From: Certhia americana
Lineage: Eukaryota > Chordata > Aves > Passeriformes > Certhiidae
Length of the DNA: 64,000 bases
Assembly (NCBI GenBank): GCA_018697195.1
Contig: CM031864.1
Coordinates: forward strand, 12,892,809-12,956,808
Direction: 5' to 3'
Both the position numbers and the translations under genes were made by a program. Each line of letters opens with the position of its first letter. Within the stretch, counting starts at the first letter, position 1. The notes under the pieces are model-generated. The model was not told the DNA's origin. It saw only the letters and a list, made by a program, of their open reading frames with translations, and did not search any database. Shown here piece by piece: positions 13,322 to 59,100 of the stretch.

Positions 13322-16300
13322 GCAAAGACAGAGCCTTTCTTCTTCCACTTTAGTGCTAGGTAGAAAGAAAATGGATTTATCTTTATCGACTGGTATGTGA
13401 TTGGCAGAAGTAAAGGCAAGTTTCCTCATGGTCATGCCTCTGTGCTCAACCATGACCTGGAAGAACATTGTGAGAGATAAAGCAGGGTAGTCCTACTCAC
13501 CAAGGACATGCAGAGCAATGGAAAAAACCAAAATATGAGACTCTGATCAGTGTCTCTGATCATTCCTCTGATATAAACAAACACAAATCTACCAAATCCA
13601 AACAGCACAATTTTATTCTAATATAACTTCTCAATGGATCTTTTTCTTCTAAATCTCTGTCCCTTTTGCAATGAGGACAAAAATTGCAGTCTGTTTTCAT
13701 TCTCACTCTTGTAAATCTGGAGTAACTGGGAAAGATAAAAAAGCTCTTTGTTGGCTAGGACAAAAATTCTGACTAAAAAGTAAAGCGTTCTCAAAACAAA
13801 AACTATCACCTTTTGTGAAAAATGTTCCCATTTCTGATGTTCTAATGTTTTCGTTTGAAACAGTCTTGATCAGAAGTTAATAAAAGTGTGTTGGGAAATA
13901 CTCAAAGCATTTTATAAAATGTATAACGAAAATAGGTGATTTCGTGAAGACTTTATAATAGACAGAATAAGAAAAAGAGACAAAGGAAGATAAAAGGAGA
14001 TTTCTAGCAACGTTTAAGCAGAGGGGATAAAGGCAGAATAGCGGTTGGATTAGTGCAGCATGAGTTTGTTTTTAAAGTACATCCCTTTTCTGCACTTCCA
14101 CCCTCTCCTGTTTGCCCCACAACCCTGACCTTGTTCCTCCCCATTTCAAAAGAGCCGTCCCTTCTTATTTCCCTTCTGACCTGCATTCCTCACTGCTGGC
14201 TGTAATGTGGTGATAAAGGCACCAGTAAACCCAGCCAGCTTGCCTAAGATCAGAAGATATGGAGGGTGATGTTAGCAAATTAACTGATTGGTATAAAACA
14301 AAGGGGGAAAAAGTTGTCAGGAAGCTGGGAACTTTTGAACCCATTTAAACAAATACGTGGCAGAGGAGCAGGCTTGTCTATTACAGGAATAGCGTCTGCA
14401 AGAGCCAAGCCAGAGCTTGGAGACTACAATCAGATGCAGGCTCAGAGAGCAGTCCCTGGTAGGGGAACAAAGCAGTTTAAGAAAGGGGAGTTCCTGCCTT
14501 GAAAAGGCAGGACACAATGGGATGCTTCTCGCTGCCGTTTCTGCCCTTGCAGACCTGTACTCCAGATCCTCCACCCTGCAGCACCTGTAAAGAGACAGCC
14601 AAGCCTCTTTGTACACTCCCCTTGTGACTGTGTGTTCAAGGGCCCTGGGCTGGTAAAGAAAGCACGCTGTACTGAAAATAATTGCAGTTAAGGCTTTGAG
14701 ACACAGAGAGACTCATTTATTTAGTACTGTTAACTGGCTTTCCTGCTTCTCCACCAGCACTAAGAGGGTTAATACCTTCCTCCTGGGCTGGCCTCCAGAG
14801 ATACTGCTCTCTGTGGCTCCAGCTGGCTTTCAGAAATCTCCCAAGTTTTGCTGCCCTCATTAGGGACAGATGTGGGAGTTACAATTTGAAATGTAGGGTC
14901 CCTAAAGTAAAGAATTGTGCAATCCTAGGAACCTGTGAAAGCACTCTTAACTGTGCCAGTGGTACAGAGCACAGAAAACATGCCCTCACATAATGCTGAA
15001 CACGAAGCTTTATTACCAAGAACATCACTTTCCTTCTCCCCCTCCACATTGCCACATTATTCCAGTGCAGCTTTCCCTGGAAACCTCCTGCTTGGCTTTT
15101 TCTGCTCCTCCAGAGCCCCACAGTGTGGTGCCTCGCTATGCTGGGCACTCTGGGAATGGACCTGGCAGTACCATGTGCTGAGCATGCCTCCCTCTGTCCT
15201 GACTGCACAGGCACAGCTGCCTGCCCCAGCCAGAGCCAGAGATTCTATCCTGGAATCAGCCCTGCTATTCCCGTACATTTATTACAACTGGCACCTAAAA
15301 TAACCTGAACCAGAATGCATCTCAGCCACTGCTTTTGTCATGAAAGTGGACAGAATTTTTCATCACCTTCATTCAACATACTTGAGAACCACCTCTGGCG
15401 CCTTTGGCTTTGTTAAAAATTCCCTTCCTCTCTTCCTGATATACAAAGGGGACACCTGAAATGTGGCTGCACTCCTGGAGAGGACATTTGCTTTGTCAAC
15501 CAGCCCGTAACACTTACATGCAGAACCTGACAGGTAAAGCCTCTGAGGTCAGCCTGCACTGGCACTGTACAGAGCTTGAAGAGGAGGTTGTTGCTTCATT
15601 GTGACCACACACAGCCCTTCATCAGCAGCTCGTGGGCAGAGAATAGACTTGGTACAACTGTCACTTTTAGTATTGCTTTGATTTTGGTCTGGGGAGGACA
15701 CTAAAATAGCCACAAAACATGGGGTCATTTCTGAATGGGCTTGAAGTAGATGGTACATAGCAGAGAGAATCTAACTTTTTGGTCATTCAAGTAGTTAAGA
15801 TAACACTGACCACTTGAAAGGATAGCTTACTTTAAAACATGGTTTTCTGTAACTACTGTGCACAAAGCATAACCAGAGAGCATGTTTCTGTTCATCCTTC
15901 TCTGCACAGACATACAGCATGTGCAAAGAAAATGGCTCTAAAATGGATGCAGCCTAAGTCGTCACATTCAGAAGGATGCTAGTCATTTGTAGCTCACAGC
16001 ACATATATTCCATGCAGACAATGTCCTTCTGAAGAAAACAATAGTTTTAAAGGAGAAAAATCAACTAAATAAGACCATTCAAATCATGCAATAGTATGAG
16101 CAAGTCTCACAGGCTCACATGGTTTCATAAAAGCTGTGCAGAACCACAGAGTCTTTCCCTTTTGCTCTTTTACTGTAAATTTTTTCCTGATCTTCCTGCA
16201 AGATTATGCTGTCTGATTAATTCACGTACAATATTTTTAATCTAGAAATTTTGCACACAAATAATTCATTAAAAAGATAACATATAGAATGTAATTGGGA

Positions 16301-17610
16301 GTTGCTTCAAGGATCAGTGGATTTTTTTTTTGCTTTTGTTTAGCTTCAGTGAAGACACCCTTACAAAATTACCATTTGATGCTACTCTCATTTTCCCAAA
16401 AATCCCTAATCTGTTTGTTTTGCCCCTGCATCCCGAGCCTCCTTTGAGAGGTACCATCTCCTCTTCCCCAGCACTCCCCTTTCCTTTTGGCAAATACAGT
16501 TATTCAAGTAGGCAACCATGAGGTCCCCTAGATAATAGCTCTCAACTATGAATTTTCTACCAGAATTTATTCTTTTATGTGTGTCCCCCCCCCCTTGAAA
16601 GCTTTACATATTAGAGTTAGGATGCATTCCTGCCTTTGTTTTGTTACTCACTAAGTATCATTGTTTTTACCTTTGTTTGCCTATTGCAGCACTGGTTTTC
16701 CTTACTCACTCCAAAGCCAAACGTTGCACTCCAGCCTTCTCAGCTGTGCTGGGGGCTTAGACTTGGGGGCTGGAAGACAACTGCAGGTTAGCTATGGGAG
16801 CTGGGTGCTCCACAAGAGGTCGGGTCTCTGGGTAGGTGTGTCCTTATCAGTACCTGCCATGGAAAGGTGGACTCTTGGTCCTGCCCCATCCACTTAGAGA
16901 GGGAGTAAATGCAGTACTGCTTCTGAGAATGAAGAATCAACCCCCAAAGTCTTTAGGAGTTGTATTATAGGTATTAAGTGTCAATCATAATGAAGACAAA
17001 GCAGAGATGAGCATCAGAAGGGAGATTATCCTTCAGTAGGACATGCACTGTAATTTCAGTGAGGGTATGCTTTACTTTTTTCTGCTTCAATGCGACCCAC
17101 CTGCCAGAGAGGAGTACAAGCTGCCTCTCCCTTAGCTGGCATCTACACTAAATGGGTTACAGCTGCTACTTACTTCATTTAGGGCCTAACCCCTTGACGA
17201 CAGAAGCCATGACTTGTGCACAGGATTTTGATGAGTCCTAGCTGGATATTTGCAATTGGTATTTCTGCAGCTCTCTTACACAGCAAGGAGCATATTTTCA
17301 TCTTAAGAAGTGTGACCTGATCTTTCATCTTGAACATAAATGAGCCTATACTAGCATGACTAAGGTGGGCATTTGTAAGTGGAGGGAAAAATCCCACATA
17401 TGTTAAGTGGCAGGGACAAAATCAAAAATGTCTGAGGAGTGGCAATCAAAACAACTTGAAATTCACTTTAAAAAAAGAGAGAAAAGGCTCATAAACATCA
17501 TGGAATGAAAAGTAGCTAAATTAATTCCACTACTGATAATGAGCAGGAAGCCCAGTGCTTGGGATCATGAGTTTATGCAAATCTGTTATTACTGCAAATT
17601 GGCATCCTAA

Positions 17611-17731
17611 GACCCTGATCATACAACACTTGCACATATGCTTAACTTTATGCACATGAACAGCCTCATTAACGCCAAAGACTTAGTCGTGCATAAAACT
17701 GAGCAAATACATGAGTGTTTGTAAGATTGGG
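17611..17731. mobile_element. Old palindromic repeat (MITE-like)
   Basis: The left arm reads GACCCTGATCATACAACACT and continues to TTAACTTTATGCACATGAA. The right arm, reverse-complemented, reads CCCAATCTTACAAACACTC and continues to CAGTTTTATGCACGACTAAG. The two arms are clearly the same sequence with substitutions. Long palindromes with ATGCTTAACTTTATGCAC-like arms are familiar from sauropsid genomes as old DNA-transposon relics; the exact family is not named here. Confidence 0.5.
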
Positions 17732-18237
17732 ATTTAAACACAAGGGAGAGAAAACAAATTTACTGTATCATCAACAATTATTTCTGAAACCCAGCAGAAG
17801 CCAAGGTGATGCCAGAAGTCTGCATAGTGCAGAAACGTTCAAAGAGAGAGAGGAATGGGATTTTGAAGATTCTTGCCTTTAACTCAATCCATTAGACCAA
17901 ATAATGGTGGGCCAGACACAGGAGGAAAACATCCCTGCCCAGATTAAAATAAAACTGATTTTAACAAAGTAGATTGGATTGTCCTTTAGTTTTCAAACTT
18001 AGTTATTGTAAAGAAGAACAGTTTATAATCAGCTTGGATTTCACTAAATTATTCAGAAGTATCTCACAAAAGTCTTACAAAATTAATTTAAAAGGTGTTA
18101 GGTTTATGTGGATACAGAGCTGACTGCAGCACTTATATAAATAGTTACAATAAATACAAAGGCTTACACTGGAGGCAGGTGCCTATTGCACTGCAGTGAA
18201 GACTAATGGTCAGTCTTGGAGCTAGTTTTAATTAGAA

Positions 18238-18303
18238 TATTCAGCAATGCTTTGGGGAAAGAGGAGCTTATATTCAGTAATGCTTTGGGGAAAGAGGAGC
18301 TTC
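18238..18303. repeat. 33-bp tandem duplication
   Basis: Two head-to-tail copies sharing ATGCTTTGGGGAAAGAGGAG. They differ at one internal base (CAGCAATG versus CAGTAATG) and at the final base. Confidence 0.9.
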
Positions 18304-19751
18304 CCCTATGTTTGATGAAAATACATTTTTTCTTTGAGAATCCAGAAGAGTAAATACAATAAAATTTGAGTACTTAACAGCAAGGCAACTACTGAAATTT
18401 CTCAAAAGAAAAAAAAACAAGGAGTTGTAAAAGAACACTTGTAGAATTCTGAGAAAAATACAACCCTGCATTAGGAAGATGTAAAATAAAGCCTCTACAA
18501 AACATAATTGTTATCATAAATGGAGTAGAAATAATTTATGTTTCATGATAATTTCAGCATGCTTTTTAAGCATTTTTTGTTCCACTCTGGAAAAAAAAGA
18601 GTACATTCTCAAAAGTCAGTTTTACTGTTACTTTTTGGTGTGTATGGATTTATTTTCATGCTTTCTGTTCTTCTGACCTAGTAGGACTGCTGCTGTCAAT
18701 ACTGCTGTGTAGCAGTAAAGATGATGGAATTATTGTATTTCATATTAGTCACATCTTGCAGCTTGGTTTGAAGTTCCAGGGCCTCCAGGTTCCATGCATG
18801 GCCATGGACCTGACTGCTGGCAAAGTCTGGATGTGTCAAGGGCTCTTGGTTCTCCATAAGATTTGTTCAGGAGGGTTGTCATGGAGATACAGGGTCTGCA
18901 AACAGCAGTGCCCTCCTTCTGTGGCTGCATCTGCACGGACAGGCTGCCCCCAGCCAAGAAAAGTGATGCTGGGGGTGTAGCAGCTGGAGGAATCAGCCCT
19001 GAAAATATTTGTTCTGATTCATGTAATTGTGTGCAGCATTGCTTTATATGTGTGGTCAACAAGGTGCACGTCTCCAAAGTCCTGGCTTTGGAGCATCACC
19101 ATGTCCTGAGCTGAAGGTCAACCTTCAGCTGTGACAACCTGAACCTGAGCTTCAGAGAAAAGTCTGAAATAAATTTTATCTTGTTTTAAATGACTGCCTA
19201 CTTCATTCCAATAGGTAAAGAGTACAGAAGATCTGTTTATTGCCAGAGCTCCAGCAGACTGAACCTCCTAAAGACTATGGTGATAATATTGCAGTTTCTT
19301 TGAAATACAATTCTAATTCTTTGAGGGAATATTTATTTCAGAATAGATGAGTCTTTACCTTGTTTATTGTATTCTGAAACATATCTTGGAATGCAACATG
19401 AACCAAACAAATTTCTGTTTGGTTTAATGGAAAGAAATTTATTCATCAAACATTTATGTTCAGAGTGAAACCTTAACATTTTACTTTTTATCTCTCTGGT
19501 AAATCACTGATATGCTTTTACTTTTTTATTTTTCCTGTTGGCCCCACTGGATATGTCACATACCTCTAAAATGTGTGTAATCTTAAAAAGCGTTGAATAA
19601 AATTCTTAGTTTTCAAACCAGTCAGCTAGTTGATCTGATAAATAGATTATGTGAATTTACTTTTGGGAAAACAGTTTGCATAACACTTGAGTGCAAGTTT
19701 GCACAACAGAATTGTGACTAATGCCCAATTATTATTTTTCTGATTTGATAC

Positions 19752-20115
19752 CATAGACTAATAGAACAATCCACGCTGCAAGGGATCTCAGGGGGTCATC
19801 TCATCCACCTTCCTTCTCAGAGCAGGGTCAGGTTGAGATCAGGTTGCTGGGAACCATAAGCAGTCTTAAAAACCTCCAAAGACTTTAAAACAACTGTACA
19901 AATTTTCTGGGTAGTCCTTTCCAGCACCTGACTGTCCTCATGGAGAAAAGGTTTTTCCTCATATCTTGTTGAAACCTCTCTTTTTTCAATTTATGTCCAA
20001 TGTCAGTCCTTCTCTTTCTGCTGAGCTGGGGTTCATGTAACTAAGGGCTGTGACAAATAAACCCTTTAGTTGCTTGTCAGTACATCTGCATGCACTACGA
20101 AGGACAATTGCAATA
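19752..20115 (-). mobile_element. Decayed CR1-type LINE, 3' part
   Basis: Read on the plus strand this shows the familiar reverse complement of a CR1 3' end. It starts with a degraded CATAGAAT-like block (catagactaatagaa), then AAGGGATCTCAGGGGGTCAT, AACCTCCAAAGAC, TAGTCCTTTCCAGCACCTGA, and GGTTTTTCCTCATATCTTGT followed by a TTCAATTTATGTCC block. This layout matches amniote CR1 tails, so the element lies on the minus strand. It is 5'-truncated and diverged, with no open frame. CR1 is the dominant LINE in birds and other sauropsids. Confidence 0.8.
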
Positions 20116-21939
20116 TCCTTCAGGGTCTGAGGCAGGGAATCTAAAAAAAAGTTTTCTGCTCTTTATGTGCTGTATTAAAGGATGAAAACTCATCCTTGTA
20201 TGTAAGGAAAACAGAGTTTCAATGAAGATCTGACCCAGAGACAGGAGAGCAGTTTTCCTATAAAAGATATTCTTTCATTACAAAGACTATTGTAAGCTAA
20301 ACATTTATGTTATATTTTCTTTCCAAGGAATTTTTTTCAATCTCCCTGAGCATGCTGAAGTCATTATATAGTAACTAGAGATGCTTTGTCCAGATCAGCT
20401 TACTATAGGTTACAGTCCTGCAGGAGATTAAAAATGATGGGCTGGTAGATAGCCTTCTAAAAATACTCTTTTAAGTAATATGTATCTGCATTTCCCAACC
20501 TTAGAAGAACATATACAACAACAAAGGAAATACAGCAAATAATTGAGGGCAAATGATATGTAACAATGAGAACTTTTACCACTGTATTTATTTAAATGAC
20601 TGGAAATGTCAAAATGTGAAAGCCAAGCACTCCAGTTAATTCACATATTTTACATTCAAAGGACCAGGAGATTTCTTTAGTATTTTTCTGAAAAATAGAC
20701 TACTCTTTTTTCAAAAAACTTGACACAGGCATGGAACATACTTAATGAAGCTTATCATTGCAGTGCATACAGTGAAAACCTTGTGTGTGAGGAAGAAAAG
20801 ATAAAAAACAAAGTTGACCATTACTAAAAAAAGATTTCCTTTAATATAAATAAAATTCGGACTAGTACTTTATTTTAACAGACAACACAAAAGTGGGATT
20901 TATTAACAACTACATATTTACAGTGCCTCACTTGCAAAAATGCTGGGCTTCATCTGAGATCCTAGACACTTCCTGAGAAGGCAATGTGGATAGGAAATTG
21001 CTCAACACTTTGTGTAATTTGGGTGCTAAAGGGGTGAAATTAAAGCATACATTTCAAATAAGTCAGATGACATGGGTGGAATGGTTGATGCATTATGTTT
21101 ATGCTCTGATCTGCCAAACTTGCACCTTGTACTCCCTTTGATTTTAGTAGTTCTATACATACTCCAAAGGTTAAGTGCAGGATTGTTTCAAACCCAGCAG
21201 TCTCAGAGGAAGACAACTGCTTGACTCAACGATGCTATGAGAAAACTTCTGTAATTGGAATTTTACATGGTACAGAGGCACATTACTTTGGATTTAAATC
21301 TGTGTTCTTCTGCATGGATGATTTCTACCATTTTAATTTGATCCTACAAAGTTTGGATTCCAAGTATCTCTCTAAAGTGACAAACCTGCGAAAGCTTCTT
21401 CCCACAGCCTCCAAAATCATAGTGCCAGTTAAGCAAATCTCAGTCTTTTTGGCAATTAAATAAAACAAGAACCAGATCTTTTTCAAGGTATTCACAAAAT
21501 AATCTTTCAGTTATAAAATGACTGTCACACCATTCTTGTATCAGATCTGACCTCAGCTCTTTGGATCTAAACAGTTCTTTAGAAGTTATAAAAATAAAGG
21601 ATTGATTAATATACAAATATATATTTCAGAGTGATAAGAGAATAATATTATACAAATTCCTTTTTTAATCTACTTTAAATTAAAAGAAATGTTTTCAAAA
21701 GTCTAGGCTGAAGTAGATCTTTATCTATTGACTCTTTAATGGAACCCATTCCCTGCAGATGGTCACATACAACTTGATGTATAAAGTTCATTATGACAAA
21801 AGGACGGTGAACAAGTTTCCACTAGCAAAGCATTTCATAAAATCTGCTGTGCCAGTTGGGTTTTGGTATCTTGCTTTCAAGAACTGCAGGTATTTGTAAT
21901 ATTAGAAACAAAACCTCAGTCGTGAAGTCTTGAGGTTCT
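20116..21939. other. Intergenic or distal 3' UTR sequence
   Basis: AT-rich sequence between the CR1 tail and the proximal 3' UTR of ADGRL4. It could in part be a long 3' UTR. It has several AATAAA-type hexamers in both directions. No coding region is supported. Confidence 0.5.
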
Positions 21940-22221
21940 TTAGAAATTTGCTTCTTTCCCTTGTCTTTATTAATACTTGTTTTGCAATGATCATTTGCAA
22001 TGATCCGGTTTATTTTGTATACTGTTAGTATACAGAATAATACAGATGTTCTGCATGAATGCACATGTATGTAGAAAACCAGTAATTCAGTTAAGGGATA
22101 TGCCTGCTCACTGGGTCATTTCATACTTTCACAATACTATATTTTGCAGTAATATCCATAACAACACCATGCAGTTTGCTTCTTTCTTCTGCTGAGATGC
22201 ATTTGGGTGTTTTCCTTTCCT
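21940..22221 (-). other. ADGRL4: ADGRL4 3' untranslated region, proximal part (extent uncertain)
   Basis: Sequence directly after the stop codon. Two minus-strand AATAAA hexamers lie here, at 22009-22014 and 21966-21971, and either could serve a short 3' end. More A/T-rich hexamers occur further left (for example near 20870), so the true UTR may be longer. No transcript evidence is available from sequence alone. Confidence 0.4.
21966..21971 (-). terminator. Candidate polyadenylation signal of ADGRL4
   Basis: AATAAA on the minus strand about 250 nt after the stop. A second AATAAA lies at 22009-22014. In AT-rich DNA such hexamers are common by chance, so this is only a candidate. Confidence 0.3.
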
Positions 22222-56103
<33,882 letters not shown>

Positions 56104-59100
56104 CTGCAAGACACAAATTATGGAGAAATTTATTTACATTTGATGATTGAAGAAAGCACTATTGTATGAGCTTTATTTGGGTCTGGTATTTCACTTGGAT
56201 ACATCTTGAAAGCTGAGCTGGCACTCTTGGTGTTTGTCTATATAGCTTTCCCATTGCCAAGGATGTACTCAGGTGTTCAGCAGCACTCATCTGCCCTCAT
56301 CCTGTGTGAAACCACAAGTCAGAGAATCAGTGGGATACTGAAATGAATGGTTTAATTGGATATTCACTTGGAATAAAGGACCGAGACAAGTGCATATTCT
56401 GGTTGTTGGTTTTCCTATCCAAAAATCTACATGTAGAAGCTCACTCTGAGGATGTGTCTGGGAATTCTTACTTATAAAAAAACAGAGGTCAAAAGATTAT
56501 AAAGAAATAAACCCTTTCATTCTCTAACATCAAAGCAGAACTGCTATAGCTAAATGCACATATTTTATGGTCTGTTTTAGAAGACCTTCTGTAGTATTTC
56601 TCAGCGTTACTGGAAAACAGACATACAAATTCATCCTAATGACTGGCCTGAGTCTTCAAGTATGTATTTTTTTCCTTAGTCATCCCAAAGGTCTTAACGA
56701 AGAGATGGGCAAGATTCATGTCTTGAGCCTTACCTCTTAGCAATTTCTCTGCAAGTCATAATTTTTGTACCTGAAAATTCCCATGAACAATTTTACAGGG
56801 CTAAACCCAGGCCTCCAATGATACAGTGAAAAGGAGTGATATATACACAAGTTTGAGACTGTCATCTCTACAGAGCCTCAGCATGTGCTGTCATTATGAG
56901 CATGGTGTTCCAGCAATCTTTATCAAGATTCAAACAAAGGATCAAACAAAATCATAAACTCATGTTTTGAACTGCAAATTTGATCTCCTGCAATGACTCA
57001 ATAAAACAATTTCCTCTCCAAAATCTTCCAAGGTTTCTGTTGTCTATTGGGGAATTTTCAGACCAAACTTAAAAAAAAAATTCAAAAACTTTCTTATCCA
57101 GGCACACTTTCTATCAAACTGAAACACTCACAATACAGATAAATCCATCTTTCCAATAGCCCATTTTTTGGAAGTACCCCAAAACTTTGAAACAAAAAAA
57201 TCAGTGAAAGCCTCTTGAGTGGAATTCTCAATTTTCTACATTATGAGAAAGGAAAAGAGTTAAAGACTTCCTGAAATGCACTGGGATTTTGTTCCTGTTC
57301 TCAAGCAAAAGGTACTCATAACATGATGAATGGCAGGAAAGAATTCTAACAGGGAGAGAAATAACAATTTATTGCAGAAGAGAAATGATTAAGGAGTATG
57401 ACAGGGAGAAGAAATATGATTTCAGAAAAGACACCCAAGGATGAGCTGTAGAAAGGTGCTCCTGCTTCCTGATGGCCAGAGTTCTCATAAGCTGTTTACA
57501 GAGATAAGATTCAGATAAGGAAATTGTCACACAAGCTGGGGCAGTGTCAACGTTAAAGTGCAGCAAGAACCACAAAGCCTTGCAAGAATACATTTCTGGA
57601 ATATAACTCAGTCAGAACCCTCAGCATAACTCGAACAGGATATTTTTTGAGATTTGAAGTCTGACATGATTTTGAATGTGACTCAGTTGACTCAGGCATG
57701 CAAATATCAATACAGAGCTGTAGTTTTCCTCAGGGGAGTTTGGGTCAACTGTATCAAATGGATTATGCTCATTAAAACTAAAATTCAATGTAATTTAATG
57801 AGGAATCCAAGTATAAAAGCACTTTGCCAACACATGTCAACAATATTTATTCTTTAGCCTTGGTATTCATGAGGATACAGCAGAGGATGTGTATGATTTG
57901 GATCTTAAAGAATGCCAAAGTAAAACTTAATTAGCCTAAGTGGAATTAATTTAGGGAGAAAAAAGTGTGATGTTGATGCCAGTTCAAGAAAAAGCATGAG
58001 AATACGAAAAATCTTTTTTGTCACATAGCATTGCAGAGACCAGGTCCCAGAAAACTTTGCAAACCTTGATTACAGGGTCCACTTCAAAGGTAATTTTTGT
58101 ATGTGTCTGACTCCTTTGCAGTCCAAATTTGTTCCCAGACCCTAGCATTTAATGACAACAAAAAAAGAGTGGACTACCCTTTTATAGATGCAAAATAAAT
58201 TTGGTCTTGGGATAATATTACAGATTCTAGAAAACAGTACGTGTTGGCTTTGGAAAACTCATGGGATAGTGGTCTTGTAAGATGAGAAGTAAGTTAGTGA
58301 TGATGGCAGGACTTGATTTAAACTAGAGGAATAACAGAACTAAGTAATCTAAAAGCTACATGCAAGAACATTTCTTTTGAATTTTTTTCTTAGGAGTTCA
58401 ACTATAATCCTTGATATCCAGCAATATTGCCTTTTCCAAGCCATATAAAGGATTTATAAGCAATATTAAAATGACTCACACAGTGGTTATCAATAAATTT
58501 TCTACAAATTATGCCAAAATAACTTCACTGAATTATTGGTGTTTTTTCCTCAATATTTATGATGTCTGCAAGTGGCTTAATGGTGACTGTATGGCCTTGG
58601 TAAACTTGTTTATTGAGGCATCTTTCAGATCATTAGAGAAATATTTTGAATGTTGAAGAACAGCAGTAACTTACATTGCAAACACAAGAATGAGTATTTT
58701 AAAGAGTTAAATTCATATGGAGCTTTCTTTTCACTATTCCCATGGTCTAAAGTAATACTGAGCCGACTATATCGGGGGATAATTTACTGGACCACATCTT
58801 GCTTCCATTGAAATTAATGATGTCAAAGCTACTGACATGAGTAGACTATGGAAAACTACTAGGTAATGGGAAAGGCAAGAGAAGACGTTTGAAAAAAACC
58901 AGAAAGGATTTTCGTATACAGTCATTCTAAACATTCTTTTTTTCACAAAATATTCTACAAGATAAAAAATGATAGCAAAAATACTACCAAGTTGTCTGTG
59001 TAAACAACCTGAATTTTTTATTCAGACAGCGTTCCAATGAGGAGCCCGGGGCTTAAAGTAACATTCCAAATTTTATATGATTTATAATGTTGTTGGATTT

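Larger units (their letters stand above)
9006..19751. other. Intergenic DNA between CpG island and CR1 tail
   Basis: No gene is supported. Three short tandem duplications, a 29-nt poly-A (13293-13321), an old palindromic repeat (17611-17731) and a 178-codon minus-strand open frame (11354-11890) without recognisable domains are present. The rest shows nothing I can name. Confidence 0.65.

Noticed and set aside
21135..21182. Possible half-copy of the palindromic repeat seen at 17611-17731 (GGTTAAGTGCAGGATTG).
   Set aside because: Similarity is limited to short blocks and too weak to annotate without a search.
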